64,000 bases of DNA, from IMG/VR virus record IMGVR_UViG_3300043399_000339, positions 1 to 64,000 of that record. One strand, written 5' to 3'. Position numbers and translations under genes: made by a program. Below, piece after piece: positions 41,802 to 50,262 of this stretch; position 1 is the stretch's first letter; each line of letters begins with the position of its first letter. The notes beneath the pieces are model-generated. The model searched no databases, was not told where the DNA came from, and saw nothing but the letters and a program-made list of their open reading frames with translations. Origin of the DNA: a virus.

Positions 41802-43574
41802 CTACGCTGTCCACACCCAACGCTTCTTACCACAGTCGTACAGCCTACGTGCGCCCATCAGATAGGTCATCTCAGCTTCAGTACGCGGGTCCGTTGCGGG
41901 GTCGAAGGGCTCGGTTAGGCCGTGCTCCTCCAGCCGTTTTGGCAGCAGCCGGCGCTGGTAGTGCGGCTTCGGGCGGATGCCGATCTTCGGGCTCCATACA
42001 ACGTAGTCTTCTGGCACCTCTTCCTCCAGCACAAAACCTAGTTGGGCGTACATACCGCCATCGAAGAATCGGTTATCAGAAAACGACTTGACCTCTGGCG
42101 GGTTGAACTCCGTCACGAACGCCTTGAACAACCTGGAAGCCGCACCAGCCACTGTGATACGGGTAGCGTATCTGCCAAGCGTCCAAGTCCGGTTCCCAGC
42201 CCCTGCTCCACGGTCATTGGCCCCTAGCACAAAGCGCATGCAGGCCACCATCTTGCCCTTCCAGAACAGCGCATAGTGCTCCCCAGACCCTGCCCCGCCT
42301 TGTGGGTGGTAGCGATCGTAAAACGAGCGTGCCTCTGCAGCGGTAGCCTTGCGCAGCTCGCACTTGCGAGCCATCAGCTTGCCCTTGGACTTGCCCACAG
42401 CATTGCGCAGTAGCCTGCGGATGGCGTAGTTGCGCTCTTTCCATTCGGACTCCCAAAGCGTAATGAGCCGCACGCCCTGGTCCCTGCAGGCAAGGTACTT
42501 TTCGATGTGCTTTTTGCGGGCCTTGCGCTCTTCCTCCTTGGACCCCGAGGAGTGCCAGTATTCGCCGCAATACTCCACTGCCAGCTTCCGCTCAGGCAGG
42601 TAGATGTCCAGCTCCTTGGGCTGGAGGACGGTGCGGTCTCTCCGCACAGTACTAGCCAAATTAGACAAAAAACTAAAGAGACTGTCTTCGCCTTTAGACA
42701 AATGTCTGGTACATATGCCGCAAGGATTGTGCCTGACGTACCCTTCAGCCGCCTGCCGCCACTCTACGTTATGCACCGTACACCGCCCGAATACCATAGC
42801 GCCTTTTTCTGAATGTTCTACGCTGTGGTACTCAAACAGACCTCCATACACAGACTGCCCACGCAATTCGACTTCCTCTAATGTAAGCCTGCGCTCCAGC
42901 ATGTGGGCCTGTAGTTTCAGCTCTCCGCACCCCCGGCACCCGGAATTTTTGAGTAGGTTGTTCGGCCATGCGAAAAATTCGCCATGCGTATGGCATACGC
43001 ATCGTATAGGTTTACCCATACCCGAAAACGTGCTCAGGTCATACTCCCAGTCGCGGTTCGCTTTTTGCAGCCGCGCCAGCAGCCCCTCTTTAACTAGCCC
43101 GCTCACGAGTGCATTGCGGGCGCGCTTACCATCGTTTGCGCATTCCGGGCAGCCACGGCCCAACAGGTGCCCATTTGGTTTCTGCCAAAACGCCCCGTGC
43201 GTATGGCAAATGATCTGGACTTTGCTTTTGTTGCCTACATATTCCTGCTCTGGGTACTCGTATAGGTCCCCATGCAGCGCCGTCGCCTTATGCACAAACC
43301 CACTCCACCCGAGTTTCTTGCTTGCCGCGGCAGCCAGCACCTTTTCCTTGCCACATGCAGGGCACCCATTGCCATTGACTAGGTACGTTGGCTTTGTGCT
43401 GAAGTCCCCATGTTTTTTGCAGGTGACAGTGGTCTTGGCCGTGGACCCCAAGTACTCAAACTTGGAGTAGTCGTAGGCATCGCCCCACAGGTCAGCTACT
43501 ACCCGCCAAAAATTTTCTTCCGCGGTTTTTCTACGAGAGGCAGCGGAGGCCGCCCAAGAGTTGTGGTTTGCCAT
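41802..43574 (-). CDS. Freestanding homing-type endonuclease, zinc-ribbon repeats + PD-(D/E)XK + GNAT-like domain (copy 1)
   Basis: 590 residues. At least three DUF723-like modules in the N-terminal half, each with a Y-x-Y-x-x-x-Y...V-x-I-x-C-x-x-HG start and a CPxC-type zinc pair (GNGCPACGKEK; GRGCPECAND; SGCRGCGELK). A Vsr-like nuclease follows: ELDIYLPERKLAVEYCGEYW, then LITLWESEW. The C-terminal ~200 residues (HPQGGAGSGEHYALFWKGKM...ASRLFKAFVTEF) look like a GNAT-type fold. The copy at 50263 has the same architecture. Sits just past the terminator of the capsid gene, where insertion would be harmless. Likely a selfish element. Confidence 0.8.
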   Translation of the reverse strand: MANHNSWAASAASRRKTAEENFWRVVADLWGDAYDYSKFEYLGSTAKTTVTCKKHGDFSTKPTYLVNGNGCPACGKEKVLAAAASKKLGWSGFVHKATALHGDLYEYPEQEYVGNKSKVQIICHTHGAFWQKPNGHLLGRGCPECANDGKRARNALVSGLVKEGLLARLQKANRDWEYDLSTFSGMGKPIRCVCHTHGEFFAWPNNLLKNSGCRGCGELKLQAHMLERRLTLEEVELRGQSVYGGLFEYHSVEHSEKGAMVFGRCTVHNVEWRQAAEGYVRHNPCGICTRHLSKGEDSLFSFLSNLASTVRRDRTVLQPKELDIYLPERKLAVEYCGEYWHSSGSKEEERKARKKHIEKYLACRDQGVRLITLWESEWKERNYAIRRLLRNAVGKSKGKLMARKCELRKATAAEARSFYDRYHPQGGAGSGEHYALFWKGKMVACMRFVLGANDRGAGAGNRTWTLGRYATRITVAGAASRLFKAFVTEFNPPEVKSFSDNRFFDGGMYAQLGFVLEEEVPEDYVVWSPKIGIRPKPHYQRRLLPKRLEEHGLTEPFDPATDPRTEAEMTYLMGARRLYDCGKKRWVWTA

Positions 43575-43636
43575 CTAAGACTCCTTGGTTGCGAGTCCGA
43601 AGTGTAGAACAAGTACGCGACCGGGTCAATCCCCCC

Positions 43637-43664
43637 AAAAGAAAAGGGCCCCCGAAGGGGCCCT
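43637..43664 (-). terminator. Rho-independent terminator after capsid gene
   Basis: On the - strand: AGGGCCCC, TTCG tetraloop, GGGGCCCT, then TTTCTTTT. Perfect 8-bp stem about 30 bp beyond the capsid stop. Would end most capsid-operon transcripts before the endonuclease gene. Confidence 0.9.
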
Positions 43665-43693
43665 CTTGGCCTAGATAGTAAACCTAACTAGAT

Positions 43694-44602
43694 TTACGCG
43701 CCCGGGCTGCCCCATACGCCCAAAGGATCACTGACTCCGAAAACATATCGCTCACGAGCTTTGAAGCGAGCGTTGCCAGTGTCGAAGTCATTGTCCATGC
43801 CGGTTTGCATGGGGCTACGAACAAAATGCTTCAGACCGTTCGGAATATCCGTCAGGATGAAGAACGCGTTGCTGTCCGTCAGGAAGTTATTGACGGTGTA
43901 GCCGCCAGGGATAGCACCCATGCTGACGATCGCGTTGATGTCGTTGTCAGACGTCGAGACGCGCAGCTGGGTCTTCATCAGACGCTCGGCCACGAACTGC
44001 AGGGCGGGCGGGATCACCAGCTTTTTGGGCTTGGCGGCGATCAAAAGCCCTCGTTCGTCCTTCCACTGTTGGATTTGGACAATAGCGGCTTCCAGCGAGG
44101 TTTCGTTCAGGTCCACACCCGAAGACGGACGGTTGCTGTTGGTGCCACCACCGACCAGGGGATGGTCGGTCGCGAAGAGCGACTTGCCGTCACCGTAGGT
44201 CACGCCGGCAGCGAAGCCGTTGTTCAGCACGGAGGCACCCTTCACCTGCTTAGTGTAGGCCATGGCGCGGGCCAGGGCCTTGGTGTAGCGGGCCGACAGA
44301 CTGTCGTACAGGTTATCTTCGATCGCCTCTTGGGTAATCGAGAACCCCATCGCGATGGTCTCGTGGGTGTAGCGAGCGGTCCAGGCTTCCTGGGCGTCGT
44401 CGTAGCGCATTGCGGCGCCTTCCGACTTCACCGGGGCCGCACCGAAGCCAGACAGCTTGGTTTCTTCTTCAAACGAGCGCTCAGAGCTCTCGATTTCGTA
44501 GATTTCCTTGTGCTGCTCGCCGTAACGGGCGTACTCCAGACCGAACAGGGCGTTCAGGCCGGGCAAGAGCTCCTTAAGGAGCTGGGAACGAGAAATTGCC
44601 AT
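43694..44602 (-). CDS. Major capsid protein
   Basis: 302 residues, resembling the Mu gpT-like major head family: ISRSQLLKELLPGLNALFGL, EEETKLSGFGAAPVKSEGAA, ETIAMGFSITQEAIEDNLYD, then DGKSLFATDHPLVGGGTNSN and an ending with ERYVFGVSDPLGVWGSPGA. HK97-fold shell protein. Downstream of scaffold, as in many phages. GGAGTAAACC upstream gives a strong ribosome site. Confidence 0.9.
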   Translation of the reverse strand: MAISRSQLLKELLPGLNALFGLEYARYGEQHKEIYEIESSERSFEEETKLSGFGAAPVKSEGAAMRYDDAQEAWTARYTHETIAMGFSITQEAIEDNLYDSLSARYTKALARAMAYTKQVKGASVLNNGFAAGVTYGDGKSLFATDHPLVGGGTNSNRPSSGVDLNETSLEAAIVQIQQWKDERGLLIAAKPKKLVIPPALQFVAERLMKTQLRVSTSDNDINAIVSMGAIPGGYTVNNFLTDSNAFFILTDIPNGLKHFVRSPMQTGMDNDFDTGNARFKARERYVFGVSDPLGVWGSPGA

Positions 44603-44612
44603 GGTTTACTCC

Positions 44613-45236
44613 TTAGACGCCGGTGGCGAAGTAGTACGAGTGGGCGCCTTGGTTGAACTTCACCAGGATTTCCGGGTAAGTATCCGAAGCGGTTTCAGCC
44701 ACCACACCGACGATTCGCATCGCCAGGGTAGCGGTGTTGGCCAGCGAGCCGCCGTTGGCGCCAACCACGAGGTTCACACCCGAGTTGCCGGTAGCGGTGC
44801 TGCCAGCGCTGAAGTTGCCCAGCGCAGCGTTCTTGCCGATAGCGCCATCAGCGCCGTTGGTCAGGGTGCCGAAAGCGGCAGAGCCTTGGACTTGGAACAC
44901 AGCGTCCGGATCGTCCACCACGCGGATGTACACGTCGGTATAGCCGCCGGTGATGGCGTTAGCCGGCAGGTACTGGGCCCAGTTGGACTGCTTGGTGGCC
45001 GGGTTCACATAGCGAACACCGACGCACACACCGATCACGCCGGCGGTGGTGCCGGTGGTGATGGTAGCCGTCAGGGCTTGGGGGTTACCGGCCGAGGTCA
45101 GTTGGATGACGTCGCCGGCGAAGATGGCTGCCGAGTTGTTGGTCGACAGCTTGATTTCGCGGGTTGCGCCCGCGTAAGGCTGGCCACCGATCAAATTGAC
45201 CGGCTTGAGCCCGTAAGGGGAAGCTACAGAAGCCAT
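44613..45236 (-). CDS. Capsid-proximal structural protein (207 aa)
   Basis: SPYGLKPVNLIGGQPYAGAT, then FAGDVIQLTSAGNPQALTAT, GVIGVCVGVRYVNPATKQSN and DPDAVFQVQGSAAFGTLTNG. A conserved beta-rich protein always next to the capsid gene in related phages; probable head decoration or minor capsid protein. AGGAGAAACA precedes the ATG. Confidence 0.75.
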   Translation of the reverse strand: MASVASPYGLKPVNLIGGQPYAGATREIKLSTNNSAAIFAGDVIQLTSAGNPQALTATITTGTTAGVIGVCVGVRYVNPATKQSNWAQYLPANAITGGYTDVYIRVVDDPDAVFQVQGSAAFGTLTNGADGAIGKNAALGNFSAGSTATGNSGVNLVVGANGGSLANTATLAMRIVGVVAETASDTYPEILVKFNQGAHSYYFATGV

Positions 45237-45251
45237 TTGTTTCTCCTAGTA

Positions 45252-45707
45252 TCAGGAACCGTTGCCGAAAGTCACCTTGGAGCGCTTCTCAGAGAAGAGC
45301 GGCATCCGAGGGTCGTTTTCACGAAGGAAGTTATTGTCCACCGACTCCGACTGAGACCGGTTCACGTTGGAGTAATACTCTTCACGCTGGCGGACAAAGT
45401 CTTCAGGAATGCGGCAGAGAAGCAGGCCGCCAATCTCGATAGAGCCGGCGAAACGACCTTCGGTCGACGCGGCCACCATCAGCTCCGGATAGTCAGCCGC
45501 TTTGCAGGGCTCGTATCCTTCGCGCAGTTTGGCGGAAATATTGCTCGGGTCGGCAGTGCCAAGCGTACTGATGCGGACGTAACGATGGACCCAGCCCGGG
45601 CGGGGGTCAGGCATCGGGAGGGTTTCAGGCGGGCGCCATGCCGTGGGGCGTAGGGCGCGCTCGCGACTCTCCATCTCGCGGGGGGTACGGGTTTGTGCTT
45701 CAGCCAT
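45252..45707 (-). CDS. Conserved head-operon protein (151 aa)
   Basis: ATG 45707 (MAEAQTRTPREMESRERALR), after GGAGCTC. A disordered N-terminus is followed by PGWVHRYVRISTLGTADPSN, KLREGYEPCKAADYPELMVA and LLLCRIPEDFVRQREEYYSN. Conserved between scaffold and capsid genes in related phages; function unknown. Confidence 0.75.
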   Translation of the reverse strand: MAEAQTRTPREMESRERALRPTAWRPPETLPMPDPRPGWVHRYVRISTLGTADPSNISAKLREGYEPCKAADYPELMVAASTEGRFAGSIEIGGLLLCRIPEDFVRQREEYYSNVNRSQSESVDNNFLRENDPRMPLFSEKRSKVTFGNGS

Positions 45708-46641
45708 TTTGAGCTCCATTCTTCAGTTCAGCAACCTTCTTCGCATACAACTCCAGCGGGACACCAAGGCGCTTGGCGATGGCGACTTCCGAGGCAGTCA
45801 GACGAATGCGATTGGGCGGGGTGCTACGCGCAGCAGGAGCCACGACATTAGCGGGTTTCGCACGGGGCGCCGGGGTCGGCTCCTCCGGAGTTTCTTCGCT
45901 CCCGAAATGCTCGGGGAATTTGGCCCGCATGGTGCGGTCAATCTCTTGGTAGTACCGCTCAGACGACGGACTGATGCCGCGCTCTTCAGTGAGCTCGGTG
46001 TGCAGTCCAACGGCGAATGCAGTCATGAGTCGGTTCTTTCCAAACCACTCGTTGTTTTGTTTCCAGGCTTCAGCGCGAGGATCAACTGTGGTCTTAGGTA
46101 CAGATTGTGCCTCTTTTTCAACAACTTGCAAGGGTTTCATCGAAACTGCCTTATCCAGCTTCAATGTAGCCTTCGCAATGGCTTCCTGCGCAGTAGCCAG
46201 TTTGTCCGGATCGCCTTCTTCGTAGGCATCGCGGTAGGCCCGCTTGGCAGCGGTCAGCTCAGCTTCGGCAGCCTGCTTAGACTGCTCGATGTACACCTGA
46301 CTGCCGGACGCCAGCTGCTCCTGCAGCTTGCGGTTCTCGTCCACCAGTTGCTTGGCCAGCTGCTCGGCCGCTTCACGCTCGCGCAGGGCTTGCTCTTTCG
46401 CACGACGCTCGTCGTGGTAGCCGCGGGTGAACTTCTTGATGCGCTTCTGCACCTTCTCGTCGTAGGCAGCCAGCTCGTCGTCGCTGACCTCCTCCGGGGG
46501 TTCGGCCGGCGTGCGGCCGCGGTCGGGCTCGGGGGTGTCATCCACCACCTCGATCTCAAACTGCTCCTCGGAGGTAGTACCGGCACCTTCAGCGCCTTGT
46601 TCGTCCGGGAACTTGAATTCTTCGCCTTGGAATCTAGACAT
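45700..46641 (-). CDS. Scaffolding protein
   Basis: ATG 46641 (MSRFQGEEFKFPDEQGAEGA), after GAAGGAGAC. Strongly acidic N-terminus, a long coiled coil (residues ~75-170: REREAAEQLAKQLVDENRKL), and a short basic C-terminus typical of capsid scaffolds. Directly upstream of the head genes. The HNH gene upstream separates it from the GroES-like gene. Confidence 0.8.
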   Translation of the reverse strand: MSRFQGEEFKFPDEQGAEGAGTTSEEQFEIEVVDDTPEPDRGRTPAEPPEEVSDDELAAYDEKVQKRIKKFTRGYHDERRAKEQALREREAAEQLAKQLVDENRKLQEQLASGSQVYIEQSKQAAEAELTAAKRAYRDAYEEGDPDKLATAQEAIAKATLKLDKAVSMKPLQVVEKEAQSVPKTTVDPRAEAWKQNNEWFGKNRLMTAFAVGLHTELTEERGISPSSERYYQEIDRTMRAKFPEHFGSEETPEEPTPAPRAKPANVVAPAARSTPPNRIRLTASEVAIAKRLGVPLELYAKKVAELKNGAQNG

Positions 46642-46652
46642 GGTTGTCTCCT

Positions 46653-47168
46653 TCAAGCACCAAAAAATCTATCCGAGTGTTTGTTAGACTTCTTTCGATT
46701 CCACAAACCCGGCACGACTTGAATATTACTGGCTTCGCTAGTACCTCCTAAGCTAATAGGAACTACATGATCTACATGCCACTCTCCGCCGAGCGCATTT
46801 GCGCGTAGCTTGCACAAATGTACAGCTTCAGCTAAAACAAACTTATCAAACACTGACATAGCTGAGTCTGCAGCACGTTTTTTCAGCTGGTAAGTTAGCC
46901 TAGCAACCTTTCTAGCCGTGCTTAATGGCTTAGCTGCTCGTTTAGCCTCTGTTTTAGCGCGGCCTCCAGAAGCAATATAAGCCAAGTCCTCTTTTCGCTT
47001 TTGGGCTTTGCCCTTAGAAGAAGCGTAATACTTGACTTTGATCTCTCTAGCTCGCTCTGGGTCCGCAGCTCTTCGTGCGGCCGCCGCGGCTACTAGCCGG
47101 TCTCGGTTAGCCTCGTAGTACCGAGCCCATCGCTCGGCAGCTTTGGCTTTCTTTTCTTCCGGGGTCAT
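46653..47168 (-). CDS. HNH endonuclease inserted in the head operon
   Basis: 171 residues. Basic helical N-terminus, a Cys (HLCKLRANALGG), then the HNH core WHVDHVVPISLGGTSEASN and LWNRKKSNKHSD. Overlaps the GroES-like stop by 4 bp, and its own last bases carry the scaffold's ribosome site. Its DNA is noticeably more AT-rich than its flanks, consistent with recent acquisition. Probably a homing element. Confidence 0.85.
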   Translation of the reverse strand: MTPEEKKAKAAERWARYYEANRDRLVAAAAARRAADPERAREIKVKYYASSKGKAQKRKEDLAYIASGGRAKTEAKRAAKPLSTARKVARLTYQLKKRAADSAMSVFDKFVLAEAVHLCKLRANALGGEWHVDHVVPISLGGTSEASNIQVVPGLWNRKKSNKHSDRFFGA

Positions 47169-47566
47169 GCGCGCTGCACCCCTCTCGGGTCCTCGACCAC
47201 TGCCTCGACGCTGTCATCGTTGATGATGCGCCATTCGGTGCCGTGAATCTTCAGGCGGGTGCCCGAGTTTGGACGGACGATGACGAAGTCACCTTCCTTG
47301 CACGACGGGCCCGAGGGGAAGCGCTTTTTGTCCTTGAATGCGTCTGGGCCGAGCTTGACCACAAACAGCACAGGGGTCAGGAGCTCTTCGTACTCGGCAG
47401 TCTTGTCGGCCTTGATGAGGCCGCTGTCGAACGTCTCTTCAGCCTTGGGCACCATGCACAGTAGGTGGTACGTTTTCGGCTCTGGCAGTTGCTTGGCTTT
47501 CTCTTGCTGCGACGCAGTGACCAATTTCGATAGGTCGACGGCGAGCGCCGGGTTGATGTCAGTCAT
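47165..47566 (-). CDS. GroES-like co-chaperonin (putative)
   Basis: 133 residues. After a helical N-terminus, TYHLLCMVPKAEETFDSGLI (start beta-strand and mobile-loop-like stretch), VLFVVKLGPDAFKDKKRFPS, CKEGDFVIVRPNSGTRLKIH and EWRIINDDSVEAVVEDPRGV follow the Cpn10 strand order: V-x-x-VGPGA-like turn, GD-x-V, then a late DD-x-x-A. Phage co-chaperonins such as T4 gp31 help the host GroEL fold the capsid protein; the position beside portal and capsid genes fits that role. Confidence 0.65.
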   Translation of the reverse strand: MTDINPALAVDLSKLVTASQQEKAKQLPEPKTYHLLCMVPKAEETFDSGLIKADKTAEYEELLTPVLFVVKLGPDAFKDKKRFPSGPSCKEGDFVIVRPNSGTRLKIHGTEWRIINDDSVEAVVEDPRGVQRA

Positions 47567-47750
47567 CCGAATTCTCCAGTTTTTGCACGAGGTCTTTGGT
47601 AATAGACTCAGCTAGCGTTAGACCCCGGATAACGCCAGTCAAGTGTTTATATTCTTCGTAGCCAGCGACTTTCCCCGCTAGGACAGCCTGTTCGTACGAG
47701 GCTTTGCTCTCACGCAGTTCTTTCAATACGATGTCTAGCGGGGTTTTCAT
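47559..47750 (-). CDS. Small helical late protein (63 aa)
   Basis: MKTPLDIVLKELRESKASYE, then EEYKHLTGVIRGLTLAESIT. A conserved small protein between portal and GroES-like genes. AAGGAG overlaps the portal stop; ATGA-type overlap with the GroES-like start. Function unknown. Confidence 0.75.
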   Translation of the reverse strand: MKTPLDIVLKELRESKASYEQAVLAGKVAGYEEYKHLTGVIRGLTLAESITKDLVQKLENSDD

Positions 47751-47753
47751 AGT

Positions 47754-50213
47754 TTACTCCTTGGTGGGAGTCTGTTTCTGTTGTTGGCGCGCCTGGGCCA
47801 CCTGCACACCGATCTGGGCGCCGGCAATCTGCTCTTTCGAGGCGCGATTGGCCTTGTCGGATGCGATCTTGGCGCCGACCTGCAGCCCGCTCACGCGTGC
47901 TTGCACTGCGATGCGGTCGCGCTCGATGCCAATCTTGTCAGCCGTGGCGGCCGCGTCGATCTGCAGTTTCTTCTCTTTGAGCGCCATCTCGCGCTCTTTG
48001 AGCTGCATCTCGCGCATCTGGAGCTGCATCACCGGGTCCTGCATCTGCTGCTGAGCTGCCGCTTGCGCTACTTCGGCCTGATTCTTCTGGGTCGCGCGCT
48101 GCGCCGCTTGGGCTGCCATCTGCGCTACCTTGGCCGCCGTCGCCGGGTCCATGTTCTCGGTCTCTTCCTCGGTCGGCAGAGGCATACCAAGCTGCGCCTC
48201 GACTTGCTTGCGGTACTCAAACGCCACGTGCTCGTTGATGTGCGCCATCATGGCCGCCTGCATCTGCTGCGCCATCGGGCTCTGGCCGATAACCTGCACC
48301 AGCTTGGGGTCCTGCATGGCCGACATGTGCACCGCGAGGTGCGCCGCGTGGTCCTGCTCGATGAACGCCTTGACGGGCTTGCCGTTGATGATGTTCATGT
48401 TCTCCTGCACCGGGTCGATCGGCTTCTGGTCGTCCTCGATTGGCACCAGTTTGGCGGCATTCTTCACGCCCAGCGTCTCGATCATCTGGCGGTGCAGCAG
48501 CGGCAGGTTGTACAGCTGCGGGGCGCCCTGCGCCAGTTGCAGCACTGCTTGGTACTGCACAATCTTCTGCGCCATGGTGGCGGCGTTCGGGTCGCTGACC
48601 GGGATCACCTCGACGGCGTCGTAGTCACTGCGGCGAGCCTTGCGCGAGCCCTCTTCAGGGTCGTATGCGTATTCTTCGTCAGTGTTGTCTGCGATGATGC
48701 CCTTGAGCAGGCGGAACTCCTGCCGCATGGCGTAGTGCAGTCGGGCTTGCACCGCGGTCATGACCTTGAGCATGCGCTCCAGCAGCGCCAGCGTGGTGCC
48801 CACAGGAGCTTGGCTGGACATGTCGCTGACGTTGAGGTCGCCCGCCGATGCGAACGCTCGACCTTCCTGCACGATGTTCTGGAACAGCGTGTACAGCACC
48901 TGAGACGGCTCTTTGTACGGCAGCGGCAGGATGTTGTCGCGGATCGAGCCAGAGGCCAAGTCCACGTCGCGGAACTCGCCCGGGGCAATCGGCGTGTCGT
49001 CACCCTTGATACGGAGCCCGCGGGCCTTGAGGCCGCCAGGGAGGTTGGCCAGAGTACCAGCATCAACCAGCTGGCGCACCAGCAAAGTAGCGGACTTGAC
49101 ATACCCGCCGATCAGGTGGATCAGGCCATAGCCGTAAAAGCCGAACCCTGGCACGTACTGATAGTGCACGAAGTGCTGGCGCTTCATCTTGAGCTCGTCG
49201 TCTTCGTACCAGTTGCGGCGGATGGCCAAGACTTTGCCAGAGGTTTTCTCGATAGTCACCACGTACGGCAGCGCGATGCCGGTGGGCTCACCGTTCTCGT
49301 CCTTGTCCTCATAGCCCGGCAGGTCGAGCTCGACGTGCATCTCCAGCACGCGGAACCGGTCGTCGCTGATGGCAGACATGCCCTGCTCTTCGGCTTTCTG
49401 ACGCTCGATGTCGTCCAGCACGGAGGTGGGCTCGCCCAGCTCGATGTCGCGGTAGAACCCCTTGTTCTGCAGTCGGACCAGCTCATTCTTGGTCTTGCGC
49501 ATGATGTGCGTGACCCGCGGAGCAGACTCCAGACTGGAGGCGCCGTACGGCACCACAATGTCCTCGGCCGGGATGAACATGGCCATCTGGCGGCCCCGGC
49601 TGGGGTCGTAGTACACCTTCTTGAACGCGCTGCCGGCCAGCGGCAAGTTCCACAGCAGCTTCTCGTGCTCCGGGCGGTACTCCTGCATCACCTCGGTGAG
49701 CTGATAGTTCATGTCATCGCGCACGCGCACGCTGGCGTCCATCTTCTCGGTCGTCTCTTTTCCGACGATCTGAGTCTTGACTGGGCCTGCCGCGGGGAAG
49801 GTTTCGGTGATGGCCTCGCTTTGGAACCGGACCACCGCCTCAGTCAGCATCGGGTGGAACACGCCGCAGGCGCCGTCCCATGGCTCCGTGCGCTCCTCGT
49901 ACTTCAGGCCGAGCAGCTTTAGGCCCTCGACATACGTCTGGGCCCACTCCTTCCGGTCAGAGCAGTCCTTGTCGAAGTCCTCGATCAAGTCGGAGGCCAG
50001 CACGGAAAGTGCCGTCTCAGGCATGAACTCGGCTAGGTTGGCGTCAAACTCCGATGCACCTTCCGCCTCGTCGCTTGGGCTGATCTCCACCTCCAGGCCA
50101 TCAAGCTGCAGCTCTACCTCATCGGGAGCAATCTCGATCTCCAGAGGGCTATCCCCCTGCGCAGCGACCATGATGCCTTCCGGGGCGCTGTACAAACTTT
50201 TTTCGATGGCCAT
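47754..50213 (-). CDS. Portal protein
   Basis: 819 residues from ATG 50213 (MAIEKSLYSAPEGIMVAAQG), after AAGGAACC; a 33-residue upstream extension is unlikely. Typical large podophage portal: PWDGACGVFHPMLTEAVVRF, TEVMQEYRPEHEKLLWNLPL, SAFKKVYYDPSRGRQMAMFI, GFYGYGLIHLIGGYVKSATL. A long C-terminal coiled coil (residues ~690-819, Gln/Ala/Lys rich) forms the barrel-like extension. Forms the DNA gateway with TerL. Confidence 0.92.
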   Translation of the reverse strand: MAIEKSLYSAPEGIMVAAQGDSPLEIEIAPDEVELQLDGLEVEISPSDEAEGASEFDANLAEFMPETALSVLASDLIEDFDKDCSDRKEWAQTYVEGLKLLGLKYEERTEPWDGACGVFHPMLTEAVVRFQSEAITETFPAAGPVKTQIVGKETTEKMDASVRVRDDMNYQLTEVMQEYRPEHEKLLWNLPLAGSAFKKVYYDPSRGRQMAMFIPAEDIVVPYGASSLESAPRVTHIMRKTKNELVRLQNKGFYRDIELGEPTSVLDDIERQKAEEQGMSAISDDRFRVLEMHVELDLPGYEDKDENGEPTGIALPYVVTIEKTSGKVLAIRRNWYEDDELKMKRQHFVHYQYVPGFGFYGYGLIHLIGGYVKSATLLVRQLVDAGTLANLPGGLKARGLRIKGDDTPIAPGEFRDVDLASGSIRDNILPLPYKEPSQVLYTLFQNIVQEGRAFASAGDLNVSDMSSQAPVGTTLALLERMLKVMTAVQARLHYAMRQEFRLLKGIIADNTDEEYAYDPEEGSRKARRSDYDAVEVIPVSDPNAATMAQKIVQYQAVLQLAQGAPQLYNLPLLHRQMIETLGVKNAAKLVPIEDDQKPIDPVQENMNIINGKPVKAFIEQDHAAHLAVHMSAMQDPKLVQVIGQSPMAQQMQAAMMAHINEHVAFEYRKQVEAQLGMPLPTEEETENMDPATAAKVAQMAAQAAQRATQKNQAEVAQAAAQQQMQDPVMQLQMREMQLKEREMALKEKKLQIDAAATADKIGIERDRIAVQARVSGLQVGAKIASDKANRASKEQIAGAQIGVQVAQARQQQKQTPTKE

Positions 50214-50262
50214 AGCCGGTTCCTTGTGGTAAACTGTCCCCGCGTCATCAACGGAGCGCTTT

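Noticed and set aside
47781-49922. 713-residue open frame antisense to the portal gene
   Set aside because: Composition is the mirror of a GC-rich coding strand (His/Leu/Arg/Val-rich, no domains); the portal frame is clearly real.
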